NCBI GenBank assembly: GCA_002682825.1
Contig: NOKP01000039.1
Span: 186,001-250,000 of the forward strand
Direction of reading: 5' to 3'
DNA: 64,000 nt
Source of the DNA: Neonectria sp. B-13
Lineage: Eukaryota > Ascomycota > Sordariomycetes > Hypocreales > Nectriaceae
Made by a program: the position numbers and the translations under genes. Shown piece by piece: positions 33,201 to 44,022 of this stretch (positions are counted from its first letter, which is position 1; the number at the start of each line of letters is the position of its first letter). The notes below the pieces were generated by a model. That model worked only from the letters and a program-made list of their open reading frames with translations, was not told the origin of the DNA and ran no database searches.

Positions 33201-33875
33201 GGAGTGGAGGACTGCTGGACATCATAGCTGGCATTAATTACCTGTACAGCTTGAAGTGCTCATCTATCATCTAATTATGCAGCCTAATTGTCTTGATACC
33301 CTACGGCACGGCACAACAAGCCCGCTGAGAATTCCCGTACATAGTAAACAAGTGCGAGCGAGGTGCAGTGTCGGTCACCCCCCAAACGAGTTACCCTCGC
33401 CGTGGACATCCCGCGTGTCGGTCAGCGCCAGTGGGTGGTCACTCCAGTCCCCACGTCCACACCCGTCTACATCCGCCTCCACATCGAAGTCGTGCCACAT
33501 CCGGAGAGCTCCCCACACCAACGGCCCTCTCACGCATCTGCACATCTGCACATCTGCACGTCTGCGAAGGCACACTGCACTTCCCATGTTCCAAGGGGGC
33601 TGAATCTTGGCCGCACTCATACCCCCGCCCCACATTCAAGTCACTCCTCCCCCAGCTCTCTCCCCCCATCACGCCCAGCGCCGCCCAGTGGTTCGATCAT
33701 CCGGGTCGGCTGTATCCTCGACTTATAATAACCGCCGTGCCTGCCCCTTAGAAATCCCTCCGCTTTATTAATATATTACATGCTTGGCTAGTTCCTCACC
33801 AAATTCATCTGGATCCGCTCTAGAAACCATATCTTTCCAGCTTGTCCCAAGATTTCCTCCTTCAACACCATCACC
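30271..33875. other. 3.6 kb gene-poor stretch
   Basis: No convincing gene on either strand, the longest such gap in the window. It holds the HET promoter (a TGACTCA site at 30494-30500), the promoter of the small gene at 33876 and an 8 bp tandem repeat. The longest frame (32381-33004, minus, 207 codons) is Cys/His/Arg-rich, lacks homology I can recognise and looks like chance. It is not markedly AT-rich, so I see no obvious RIP-degraded transposon. Confidence 0.55.
33535..33566. repeat. 8 bp tandem repeat (CATCTGCA), three perfect copies plus one imperfect
   Basis: CATCTGCA occurs three times in a row from 33535, followed by the variant CGTCTGCG. It lies about 310 bp upstream of the small membrane-protein gene. 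Confidence 0.95.
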
Positions 33876-34259
33876 ATGATGCAAACTCCCCGACAGCCGT
33901 TCTCCACCGCCGCCCGAATCCACCCCAACATCGTCCCTCACCTTCCTCACCTGAATCCCCAGAGAATGCCCCGTGGCTGGTGAGTTCACTACCATATATA
34001 TATATATATTATATGTAATCGCCAGAACCTAACCAGATTCCGAAATAGGATCAAGCCCGTGGCAGCCGTTGTCGCTGTCGCCTACGGTGTTAAGACATAC
34101 CTCGACATGTCCAACAACCGCCGGGTTGCCCAGAATGAGTACATGGAGCGCGAGAGCGCCAGTCGCAAGCAACGCAACGAGATTCTCATGGAGATGTACG
34201 GCGATCGCTCCAGCCTCAACGAACTCGAAAAGGCCATTGAGTTCTACGAGAAGCGATAA
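33876..34259 (+). CDS. Small single-helix protein, possibly mitochondrial
   Basis: Exons 33876-33979 and 34049-34259 join to 104 aa starting MMQTPRQPF. The N-terminal about 35 residues are basic with no acidic residue (RQPFSTAARIHP), as in a mitochondrial presequence. A hydrophobic segment follows (IKPVAAVVAVAYGVKTYL), then a charged helical tail (NEYMERESASRKQRNEILMEMYG and onward), probably a coiled coil. The intron has a GTGAGT donor and a CTAAC branch and carries an (AT)8 run. No family recognised. The clean splice and amphipathic layout suggest a real small inner-membrane or IMS-facing protein. Confidence 0.7.
33994..34009. repeat. (AT)8 microsatellite inside an intron
   Basis: Sixteen nt of alternating A and T within the only intron of the small gene at 33876-34259. 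Confidence 0.95.
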
Positions 34260-35727
34260 ATGAAGTTCAAACAAATTAAAACAAAGCAACAAAAAGAGTC
34301 GGCACAAGATATATCGGCATGGGTTCTTGAACGAGCCCTTTCTTCCTCTGGCACCAAGCGGCGAAACACTACCGGAATTTCAGTTAGATGAAAACCACTC
34401 ATGGCGCTAACAACGATGGCATTGGCACCATACTTGCATGGATTCGCGGCGTTTGGATGGGATACCACACTTCGGATGTTGGTGGTTGTTTTGGGTGCGA
34501 CATTCCGGATATTTTACACCAAGCGACGATACCTCAACATCATGATCATTCTCGACTTCGACATCGACAGCATTCGCTGACCTTGGCCAACGGGCACGCC
34601 TACTCTCGCCACAGTCAAAATTACGAGCATTTTCTTTTCCCTGCCTCGGTCCCCCCCCCGAACCTTCTCTCACCCGACCCTGTCTCACTAGGCAGCTGTG
34701 TTGCTCAGGTCTCCGTCCTACTCCGTCCTGCTCCGTCAGCCGTCATGGCGTAGGCCGAGGTCAACTGCCCGATCCTAGGGCCCGCTCGACATCCCGAAGC
34801 CCACGCCAGCGGGACCCACCGTTACGCTCATAGCCGGCGTCCAACCCGAGAGGCCTGCACATAAGCCTCTCACGGTGATTGAAGTCCACGACGGAAGCCT
34901 TATTCCGCATCGTCGGGAAGGTGTCCCCGGTCATGATAGCCGCGGAAGTTGTCGGCGTCGGGAACTGTTTTATTTTATTTGTTACCGCTAGCTGGCTCTC
35001 ACAGCCGGCTGGTGCATCTACTGTCCAGGTTGTAGGTGAAAACCGCGGCTTTGACCTAAGTAGTGTAGATGAGCTATCGGACGGATTGCAGGCGTAGCAG
35101 CTTGAAATCCAGTCCGTAACTATGAATAAACCGTTGAATGATCCATACACAGTTACGTCCGTTCCTTGTGAAACCAGCTACGTGTATTCCGCAGATACAT
35201 GTAAACACAACGGTCCCTGGCTACCTAGAATTGTCAAAGAGAAGCCAATTGCCTCAGAACCCGAGCCAGCCGATCCTGGAGCGTTATCTTCTCGTACTCA
35301 CCTCAACGTCATGCGTGGGAAATACCGCTTTTCATCACCCTCTTGAACGCCACCGACTGACTGGATCTACTAGGAGCATGAAGAACGGGTGGACCTTTCC
35401 AAGCGGAAGAACTGGGAACCCGCCTTTGCGGCCTGGCCATATTCGCAATGAACGGAGAGGATTGATAGACACATTGTTTTAAACCATGGCTGAGCGGCCT
35501 CGAGACTTGTTTAAAAGCAATGGTGCCTCCTAAGCCGGGCGCTCGCCCATCCTCACCAAAGCCAACACCTCCGTACCGCCGATTAGATATGGCGATGAAC
35601 CGACATACCACCTCAAACTCCGAACTCATTTCTCAAAGTCAGATAACCCCGTCCCCCAAGTCTCGAACCGGAAATGCAGAAATAGAACCGTATCCCCATG
35701 AGCCCACCGCCTGGCTTCCTCTCACCC
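34260..35727. other. Intergenic, no intact gene
   Basis: About 1.5 kb between convergent genes, much more than two 3' UTRs need. Several frames of 60-130 codons occur without good starts or family signatures. It may hold a decayed gene, but I cannot name one. Confidence 0.45.
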
Positions 35728-35958
35728 TTATGGTCCCTTTAACTCCTTCCGTCGCAGCTTCGTCCCCAATGACCCGAGCTTGGTCGCAAAGCCGCGCGAT
35801 ACATGTCCCACGAACCGTGGCCGGTCCATGACTTCCTCCATGCACGCAATCCACGCCCGGAAGCTCACACCCTCGCAGAAATAGTTAACCATGACGGCCC
35901 CCAGCTCGGTCTGTTTCACATAGCCCGGCTGCAGCGCCTCATACGCGTCAGCAAAGTC
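35728..35958 (-). pseudogene. Downstream part of the BTB gene after an in-frame TGA
   Basis: Directly after the TGA at 35961-35959 the same frame continues for 76 codons (DFADAYEALQPGYVKQTELG and onward, including NYFCEGVSFRAW and VSRGFATKLGSLG) and ends at its own stop. The text reads like the normal C-terminus of a fungal BTB protein, so the TGA most likely replaced an Arg codon (CGA). Confidence 0.65.
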
Positions 35959-36601
35959 TCACATTAGGGCTTTCTGAACGCCGTCGTCGAACTCGGTCCG
36001 GAACAGTGCTCGGTGCCCGTCGCCGATGGCCGTCTCAATACACTGCTCGATAAAGCAAGCCATCACAGGGCTGAGGAACCGGTCGCACAGCTTGTAGACC
36101 TCGACAAAGTCCCGGAGTGGTGTCTTGGGCGCTGATGCCTCGGGGGCCTCCGAGGGAGGAGGTGGTGTATGGGGGACGATTGACGAGTGGCTGTAGGCGA
36201 GGCCGATGTACAGCGCCAAGTATCGCGAGTCAACATCGTCGTCAAACTGAACCACGCCTTTGTTGGCCTCTTGGAACTTGCCAGTCAGGCAGCCTTCAAA
36301 GTACTCCGAGTGCTTGGTCAAGACACTCTTGGAGACCTTGAAAGTTTCGCCTCGTGTCCTAAGCTCGACGATTTGATCATCGCTAATAAACCACACACAA
36401 GTCAGCCAGTCGGATACTAAGATACCAAGGGCCCTGGGGTAGATGAGGGAGACGGAACGTGAGAGGGCAGAGGAAAAAGAGCGAGCGCGCGTACTTAACG
36501 AGCCATGCGGTGCGGTGATCCGACAGTAGAAGCGATTGGGTCACCTGGTCGTCTGAGGGCGGAACTCGAGAGCTTCGCGCTTTCTTCTTCACGGGAGCCA
36601 T
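35959..36601 (-). CDS. BTB/POZ-domain protein, truncated by a premature stop
   Basis: Exons 36601-36495 and 36382-35959 give 176 aa. An alternative in-frame ATG at 36634 would add 11 residues. The BTB fold covers about residues 20-150: LVNDDQIVELRTRGETFKVSKS, LTKHSEYFEGCL, FDDDVDSRYLALYIGLAYS, FVEVYKLCDRFL and IEQCIETAI. BTB proteins often serve as CUL3 adaptors or transcription cofactors. The intron (donor GTACGC, acceptor TTATTAG) joins the Asn codon of LVNDDQ. The frame stops at a TGA, followed by an intact-looking continuation (separate entry). The truncated product would keep the whole BTB domain. A sequencing error or strain polymorphism is the alternative. Confidence 0.75.
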
Positions 36602-37087
36602 TTGAGTCGGGTTGGCGATTCTTTGTTTTGTCATGAGGTGTTGTTGGAGTTGGGTTGCGGAAGTCGGCACCCGGTGTGCCTAGTAACCTGGTATCGAGGG
36701 GGGGAAATAGGCAGGTGCTAGCAACTCGCGCTCAGTGGCCAGAGGTATTCACTCGAGGCAGCATATTGGTGAGAACAGGTCAAGGGAACAACAGTAAACA
36801 GTCGAACAAACAAATCAACTTATTCCTTACCGCTTAACTAGTGCAACCTGACTCACTGTGGTTGGCTACTCGCATCATCGCACTGTGGTGTTGTTCACTC
36901 TGAACGGTTGGTAGCCGTCGCTCAACCACGGCGGAGGGGGGCGATTCATGTAGGAAATGTTTGCCAAGGTCGATTCGCTATCCCATGTCTAGGTGCCGAG
37001 ATAGAAAATACAGACATATCTCTATAGTTGCAGTTTTCGCTTCCAATGTAATCCGCTGGGGTATCAATACACTTACAAACAACGGCT
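36602..37087. other. Intergenic between two minus-strand genes
   Basis: About 490 bp with the BTB promoter and the 3' UTR of the PCI-type gene. Nothing further seen. Confidence 0.5.
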
Positions 37088-38071
37088 TCATCGCGCCTTG
37101 ACCTTTCGGATCACCACTCGCTCCCCGTCCAGCTCCCATCCCACGCCGTGATTTTCTGTCAAGTCCTTCCACTTGGCATCTGTAGCCATCTCCAAAAAGC
37201 CCAGATCCACACCCAGATACGTCCTGCCGAAGCACTTTAGGGTATGGAGCCGTATGTCGTCGTCCGCCCACGACATGAGCTTGGCGCGATGTCGGTCCAT
37301 GTCGTGCTTGGTCCTCTGGAACAAGATGTAATTGTCGTGCGAGAGCGCGTTCAGCGCTGCGTCTAACTTGCTATCCTTGATCTGGAAGTCATGTCTGATG
37401 GAGTAGGCCTCCGCCAGCTCCCTGCGCCGACACGCCGTGTCCAGGATCAGATAGCCCACGACTTCCTGTACTTCGATGGACGTCAGAGGCTGGATGGGGA
37501 AGATGTGGCGCAGTAGGTGGAGAATTGCCGGGTGGTACGATTCTGGCTGCTTGGTCAAGACGGAAAGGCGGATGCAGAAGAGGTAGGCCTGAATGGCGAA
37601 ATCGTCGGCTCGCTTCGAGGCCACGATGCCCTCCCTAAGCTTCCGCAGCGCCATCATCACATCCGAGAGCGCCCTCGTGTTATTGGGGCTCTGGAGCGCT
37701 GCCGTCGATGACCCTCGCGATGAGCTTGACGACGAAGTTGGAAATGGACTGGGTCCGCTGAGCTCGAGCGACGAGAACCTCCGGATCAGTTCATCGCGCT
37801 CGCCCGCGTCCGAGCAGAAGGTCATGTATCGCTCCATGATCTTCGTGTAGTACTTTTCCTGGGTCTTGAAGTTGAGTAGCCTGGTCTCCTTATCAGCCAA
37901 GTCCCCCAGATCAACCCCAGGCTCTGGAAACCTCTCCGGATCTATTTAAACGGTGCTTGCGTACTTGGTGTCGCCCTTGGAGGGGAGGCCCATGGCCTGT
38001 AACGGATCCTGATCGAAAGGCTTAAGCCTCCCCCACGGACCCGACGAGGTCCTGCCACCTTTGCTAGGCAT
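37088..38071 (-). CDS. PCI-type protein (CSN8/PSMD8/eIF3k; SAC3/GANP-p25 family)
   Basis: Exons 38071-37965 and 37880-37088 join to 299 aa. The N-terminal segment RLKPFDQDPLQAMGLPSKGDTK joins across the intron to LLNFKTQEKYYTKIMERYMTFC, matching fungal proteins of the SAC3/GANP/Nin1/mts3/eIF3-p25 group. A Ser-rich linker (about 75-100) precedes a helical PCI-like region (ILHLLRHIFP, EVVGYLILDTACRRRELAEAY, ALSHDNYILFQRTKHDMDRHR) with a winged-helix-like end. Such proteins are scaffold subunits of the proteasome lid, COP9 signalosome, eIF3 or TREX-2. I cannot say which complex this one joins. Without the 84 nt intron an in-frame TAA would stop translation after 41 codons. Confidence 0.75.
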
Positions 38072-38633
38072 TTTCGATGATCACATGCCCAAGGGGCAAT
38101 CAATTCGCGTTCACTTAGGATATTATCGAGGCTGATACGACTCTCGCGGGTCTTGCGACTGTTGCTGTAAAGCGAATGTGGGATAGGGATGGATGTTGGA
38201 GGTTGAAGAGGGTGGCAACCTAAGAGTGGTCACGGTGGGGTAACAAGGCGAGGCGCCATTGTGTGTACCCCGCCATCCTTTTCTTTATCGGTTTATCTTA
38301 GCCGCGACTCTTGAATGGTAGCCGCAACCCGTCAGTTATCAATTATACACAGAGCTCATCATTTGGAAGCATTTATTACACTATCATAGTCACTAAATGA
38401 ATCAACTCCATGTCGGCAAGGCACAGTTCCAAGACTCGCTATTCTTTAGGCCACATATTCTCAGGCTCAGTTGTTATTGAAGAGAAATCCACGCACCACA
38501 CCTCTTCTCACGGGGTATCATCGTCACCTACAGCTACTTCCGCGTCCCCTTCTTGTTTCATCTTCGAACCCACATCTTGTTGGGCCATGCCTCACGCCGC
38601 ACCTCCCAAGACCTCAACGCCTCAATTGCAACT
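38072..38633. other. Intergenic between the PCI-type gene and the LCB kinase
   Basis: About 560 bp holding the PCI-type gene promoter and the 3' UTR of the kinase gene. Frames on the plus strand here overlap the kinase as shadows. Confidence 0.5.
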
Positions 38634-40348
38634 TCAGGCGCGAATTCGGTCTGCCACTGTCACCTTGTCCCAATTGGTGGGCCCTTCAGCCTCGTACTTT
38701 CCAGCCTTGGAAATGACTCGGCCTAGACCCTGGTGGATCTCTGCCTGGAAGGGTCCAAATGATAGCTTCTCTCCATCAATACTGATATAGCCGTCTTTCT
38801 GGTTCCGGGGGATGATTCTGTACGCGGTAATCTTCTTGTAAGTAACGTGAGAGTTATCAAAGAATTTACCCGCCTCGACGTCCAGGAAGACTTTGAGGGC
38901 AGTAAGCGGAGGTAAATCGCCATCAATAGTGACAAGATCCATGCAGCCATCAGAGATGAGCGAGGCTGAGAAGAAGTTGGCATCAGGGGACATGTATGCC
39001 ATCTAATCGAGAAGGATAAGTCTTGGTGTAAGCGAAAGTAAGTTGGGGGAAGCTCACGTTGCCTGCATAAAAGGTACCAATCTTATCGTAAGAAATAAGC
39101 TCCCAGCCCTCGGGTAGCGGGTCTTGGGCCGTCCCGTACTTGAGTTTCGGTAGGCCATAGTCGTTAGCTGGGACCCCCTCGGCGCTGCTGGCCAGTTTGG
39201 CAAGGCTCGTGCTGCTGGCATGGTGCTTGTAGTGAGCCTTGACCTCAGACTTTTCCTCAATCTCGACCTTAACAGCCAAGTCACAAGGGTAGCATGTTCG
39301 CTTGAACAAGCGAGTCAGTATACCGTAGTCAAACCGCGTGCTGCCCATCCATCGAAGGTGCTCCGTGGCCAGATCGCTCTCAGCAATGATTCCGAGGGTC
39401 TGGGAGAGGAAGGATAGTATGCGATCGTTGCCCTGGGTTACCGACACAAGATCCATCGGGGTTACTATACCCTTGATGATGGCTAGGGCCGCAAAGGAGG
39501 CACGGTGAGAGCCGTAGAGGTTGCACGAGAAGGCGTTCCCGGAGCCACAGGGGATGTGACTGACTGACATGGAGGCGAGAGCGTGGCCCGCGTCAGGGCG
39601 TTTGCCCAATCCGTTGAAGATTTCGTACGGGGTTCCGTCACCCGAACATGCCATGATGGTGTCGTACTTGGTCAAGTCGACCTTCTCGGCCAAGTCAGTT
39701 GCCTCGCCGCCACGAGTGAGCGTTACCACGTCGAGCTCCATCCTAGCCGCGTCAAAGAGGGGCTTTACTTCGGTTTTCCATAGACGCACAGCACCGCCCG
39801 GGCCAGAGTTAGGGTTAATTAAGACATAGGCGCGCCTGCGAGGTGTCGCTTCGCCGTAGGCCCGAGCCAGAAGAACCGAGATGAAACTCTCGATGGAGGG
39901 CCCAGTGGAGGGGCTCTCCTCTGTGGGTGCAAGAGCAATGGACCACTTGCTAGGCTTGATGATCGTCTTAGAAGCATGAAGGGCAAAGTCGATGGTGATG
40001 CGGTTGTTGGAGACCTCGGCCCAGAGGACGTTGTAGAGAGGGATTGACTGCTTAGGGGATCCTAGAGACGGTGAGCTACGGCCCTTCGCCCACGGACTCG
40101 ACCAGCAAAGTCAGGGTTCGTTTCAAAAGAATCTTACCAGAAGCCAGAGGCCCGCAGGAGTTTCGACCAGATTTCTGCGCCACAGGATCTGCTCATAGTT
40201 ATTAGAAACCGTTTCGACCCCTAGCAGCGGTCTCCGGAGCTTCCGTACCATTCAGCAACAGGTCATCAACGCCAATAGTGAGCGTCTTCTTGCCCTCAAG
40301 GTTAAGTCGCATGCCGACTCCGTCGTCCATGGTCAAGTCGCTGGCCAT
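38634..40348 (-). CDS. LCB4: Sphingoid long-chain-base kinase (Lcb4/Lcb5 type)
   Basis: Exons 40348-40249, 40188-40138, 40061-39058 and 39002-38634 join to 507 aa. The enzyme phosphorylates sphingosine-like bases, controlling the balance of free and phosphorylated bases at membranes. The DAGK-type catalytic domain begins at RRAYVLINPNSGPGGA. ATP/substrate motifs follow: MACSGDGTPYEIFNGLGKR and SHIPCGSGNAFSCNLYGSH. The C-terminal lobe contains GTFYAGNMAYMSPDANF, SDGCMDLVTIDGD and DGEKLSFGPFQAEIHQGL, typical of sphingosine kinases. The second exon is only 51 nt (DPVAQKSGRNSCGPLAS), and its Cys-containing segment resembles the membrane-associating N-terminus of fungal LCB kinases. No membrane helix. 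Confidence 0.93.
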
Positions 40349-41452
40349 TGCAAAAATGGGTGAGATGAATAGCACGAAGGTCAAAAGGTCCCGAGAATTG
40401 TCGTTGTCCTGGGGAAGTGCGTAGCTGCCGTAGATATTCGAGAGCTTGGGGCCTGCAGCTAGGGTGTGAATCTGAGGTAAGCTCAGATGCCGAGTGCGAA
40501 GGCCTTGTCTCCGTCGGGGTTTGGGGTTTGGGAGCGCGTGTGAGACAAAACAAAGGGATATCCAGTGATGCCAGAGGAACGAGCGGCTCTGGCAGTCAGA
40601 AGTAAAGAAGCAGGATGCGCACCGGGGAGGATCGAAATGGGAGAGAGAGAGAGTAAGCGAGGGTTGAGGTTTGGTCCGGTTTGCCGTTGACAACTTTCGG
40701 CGACCGGGATTTCTGCGTGGTCCGCTCCAAGTTGCAGCAACCTACTAGTACCCTGGAGCAGGCGTGCCAGGGTACGTACTCCGGAGCCAAGTTGCAGGTG
40801 GGTGGGCGTGTCCGCGGGTCGCGGGATCCGAGATTGGATCCATCCCCTAAACATGGCTAAATAGGGCACTTTTAGGCCTGCCCGGGGTCTCAAAGACTGT
40901 CAATGGCCGCCTCGGACCCCCGCGGACCGCTTGTCAGCTGTCAATCACGTACACTTGCCTCTAATTTTAGGAGTGATGACCGATACCGGGTTTCCATTCC
41001 ATTCAGATGCGATTGTGCGCAGAATGGTTCATCGTGTCTTACCATGAGCTTGTTAGTTACGCGGTGTGTTGGCCTTCTTTTGCTTCAGGGCCCACTGCAG
41101 CCATACTCAATACCCCCAAGTTATCAATCATCACTGCATCACTGCATCACCCATCAACCACACCACGCTCACTCAAATACACTCCCTCTCTCCAGTTAAT
41201 ATGTGCTTCTGTTCTAAAGGGTCGTTGACTTTTCACACGCCCCATAACTCCAAATCACACCCCCCGGGGGAACTTCATGCGCCAGTCTGCTACCCAATCT
41301 AGAACCCACACTACAACATGCTTTTGGGCCATCCGCGTATAGTCTCGGCATCATCCTCAGCCTCATCTAACGTAGGCATGTACATACTGCACTATTTTTT
41401 TCTATTCATCTGTCACGCCCTGCCATGGTACTCACTCCATCGTGGCAATATT
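40349..41452. other. Intergenic upstream of the LCB kinase
   Basis: About 1.1 kb between two minus-strand genes. It contains the kinase promoter with a 9 bp inverted repeat and a direct repeat of CCAAGTTGCAG (about 40729 and 40787), and the NAA15 3' UTR. No gene. Confidence 0.5.
40748..40775. repeat. Inverted repeat, 9 bp perfect arms
   Basis: GTACCCTGG at 40748-40756 is mirrored by CCAGGGTAC at 40767-40775 across a 10 nt spacer. It lies about 400 bp upstream of the LCB kinase ATG. It could be a binding site for a dimeric regulator or a chance hairpin. Confidence 0.85.
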
Positions 41453-44022
41453 TTACTCAAGCCTCGTAACATCCGGCCACTTCCCCTGGGCGGCCTTCTT
41501 GAACGTCTCCACTTGTGACGACTTCCAGCTCTTCAGTGTTTCCAATGCCTCAATGGCGTCCGTGAAATCGACTCCAGGAATGTCGAGCACCTTGACAAGG
41601 GCCTCCTCGCTCTGAGCCTTATCCTGACCCAGCACCTTCTTCGTCTTGATGGCGGAAAGAACATGACGAGCGCTGTCCTTGTTGGCTGCCTGGAACTCAT
41701 CATTGTACTTTGCTAGATCCGTCGACGGCTCAATGATCTTGAACTCGGCCTTCAGCACCTCCAGAACCTTGGGCGAGATATTGGATGCCGTGTTCAGTAG
41801 TTGTCTGAAAGCCACGGCCTGTTCATGCACCTTGGGTGACTTGGCATCAAGAGCCGAAGCCGCCGTGAGGCATCGGAGTGCAAGAACGTACTTCTCTATA
41901 GGTACAATCATGGTCAGTTACTCAACCCAACACAACGGGGCAACTCGACTTACTGCGGCGCATGTAGACATCGTGACCGGCGAGCTGTGCCTCGATGTTC
42001 TTCGGGCTGAACTGAAGAAGGTGGCTGATAAACTTCATCGCCTCTCCAAGCGGGTCGCTTGTATCGGCCAGCTTCAAGCCCAGGGGATCTTCATCCGTCT
42101 TCTTCACTTCACCATCCTTGCTAGCCTTGTTGGGATCCTGCTTGGCCTGCTTCTCGATAGCCTCCCGCTCCAGACGCTGCAACTCCTTCTTGGCCTTCTT
42201 GGCCGCCTTCTTCTTGGCCAGAGTGCCCTCGCCATCTTCACCCTCCGCTCCATTGACTCCATTGGCCGAAGGCTTGTCCGCCAGCTTCAGGTAGATTTCG
42301 ATAGCATCAAGGGCAGCTCGCGAGTAAAAAGGGTGGTCACGAACATGGTCTTCCCAGCGGATCATGTCGACATAGGCTCGGACCTGCCCCTTCCTCAGAG
42401 AGAAGCTGTGGAAGTCAAACTGATCCTCATGCCAGACATCAAAGATGAATGATACGGCATGGAATCGCTTGAGAGCAAGACCAGTGTTACCCTGTCGCGC
42501 ATATGATTCACCATCCTCCGTCAGATACCAGATACACTGCATGTCCAAAAGGTCTGCAAATGGTCCTCCAACAGTATCCGCACGCGTAAATAGGCCCACA
42601 GTCTTCAGTGCCTTGTCGTTCTCGTCGTTTCGAAGCTGATACTTGGCGGCCTTGGTGTTGATGTATCGATCCCTGAGGTCCAGCTTCCTGGCACGGTCCA
42701 TCATCTCAGAAGCCTTTTGCAGGTTCCCTTCGTGCTTAAAAATTCGGGCCTTGGTCATGTGGAAGTCAACGCTCTTAGGGTCCTTTTCAATGGCCTTGTC
42801 GATGAACTCCGTTGCCTTGGCCAAATCGCGACTCAAAAAGTAGTTGTGATGTTGTGCCAAGTAGTAGAGTGCTGCAGCCTCTCCCTTATCCTTGCTGTCA
42901 GCATCAGCATCTTGAGACTGCAGGTATTCCTCAGCCAGCTCAGCCAGTGTGTCCTTCTTGAAAGAGTCCGAGTAAAGATGCTTCAGGTTGGCAAATGTCG
43001 AGGGGACGCCCTTGTTGAGCATCAGCGTCAGGTATGACTCGGCAGCTTCCTCGAAGTCGTCATCTATATATTGGTCAGATTCCCTGATCAATATGAATGA
43101 GATAGCGCACCAGCTTACCTGTCAGGAAGTCTAGGGGCAACCGTTTCGCGGCATCACATCGAGGGTACTTTTCCGCGTACTCGTCATAAATGGCTTTTCG
43201 GGCCTGGAGGTCTCCCTCAGGGACGTCAAGAACCTCCAAAAGCTTGTCATAGTACGAGGCGCGTTCCGAGTTCCGGTCGAGCAGTGCTCGGTATGCCTTT
43301 GCCGCCTCCTCGTTCCTCCCCAGCTTAGTGAGATACTCGGCTCGGGCTTCCATAACGGCCAAGCGGTCGAGGTTATACTTAGCTGCGGAGTTAAGGTGCT
43401 CCAGCGCCCGCTCATAGTCTCCTTGCTCTGCGATGAGCGAGTTCTTGTACATGATAGATTCGGAGTGCTCGAAGTCGCTGCGCGCTGGTGTACCCTTCAT
43501 CGTACCCTCGTAGGTCGTCAGGACCTTCTCGGCCTCGTTCGGGCTGCCAGAAATGTGATGGGCAATCGCAAGGGCAGTCCAGCTTTGGCGGAGCTGTGGT
43601 CGTGCCTGAAGCATGGCGGTCCGGCTCTGGATGTACCCTTGGTAGTCGCGCATTTGAACCTGCAGGATAGCTAGATCGCGTTGAATCTGTGCCGACTCGG
43701 GCTCGAGTCGTAGAGCGAACTTGTATGCCTTGATTGCCTCCTCAAAATTCTTGTTCGCCCGGTACAGCAAGCCATACACATGCCAGCATATATGCGACTT
43801 CATGTCCATGGTCAGAGCCTCCTTGCCAAGAGCGAAGGCCTCCTCGGTCTTGCCCTGAGCATTCAATATGAGGGCCTTCATGGCAGTGGTGTCGCCATGC
43901 TTGGGGTTCTTCTTGAGGATGAGCTCTGCAGACTTGAGTCCCCTCTTGTATTGTTTGTCCTCATAGCTGCGGATAACGGCGCGGAAGAGGGCGGCCTCTT
44001 TCGAAGCAAGTGGCTGGGGCAT
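41453..44022 (-). CDS. NAA15: NatA N-terminal acetyltransferase auxiliary subunit
   Basis: Exons 44022-43119, 43063-41954 and 41895-41453 join to 818 aa. Naa15 wraps the catalytic Naa10 and anchors NatA to the ribosome, so that Ser, Ala, Thr, Gly and similar N-termini are acetylated co-translationally. The protein is a TPR superhelix: the start (KEAALFRAVIRSYEDKQYKR) and repeats such as HICWHVYGLLYRANKNFEEA and DYERALEHLNSAAKYN are highly typical. A Lys/Ala-rich charged segment (about 585-640, LAKKKAAKKAKKELQRLE) precedes the conserved KFISHLLQFSPKNIEAQLAG. The intron after VYMRR joins KKYVLALRCL. Length is slightly below the yeast protein (854). Confidence 0.95.

Noticed and set aside
35959..35961. 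Programmed readthrough or A-to-I editing at the BTB TGA
   Set aside because: The following bases GAC are not the CTA readthrough context, and fungal editing favours A preceded by U, unlike the A of UGA. A point mutation is simpler.
37881..37964. In-frame TAA after 41 codons of the PCI-type gene, suggesting a pseudogene
   Set aside because: A normal 84 nt intron (GTACGC donor, GCTGAT branch, ACCAG acceptor) removes the stop and joins two family-matching segments in frame.
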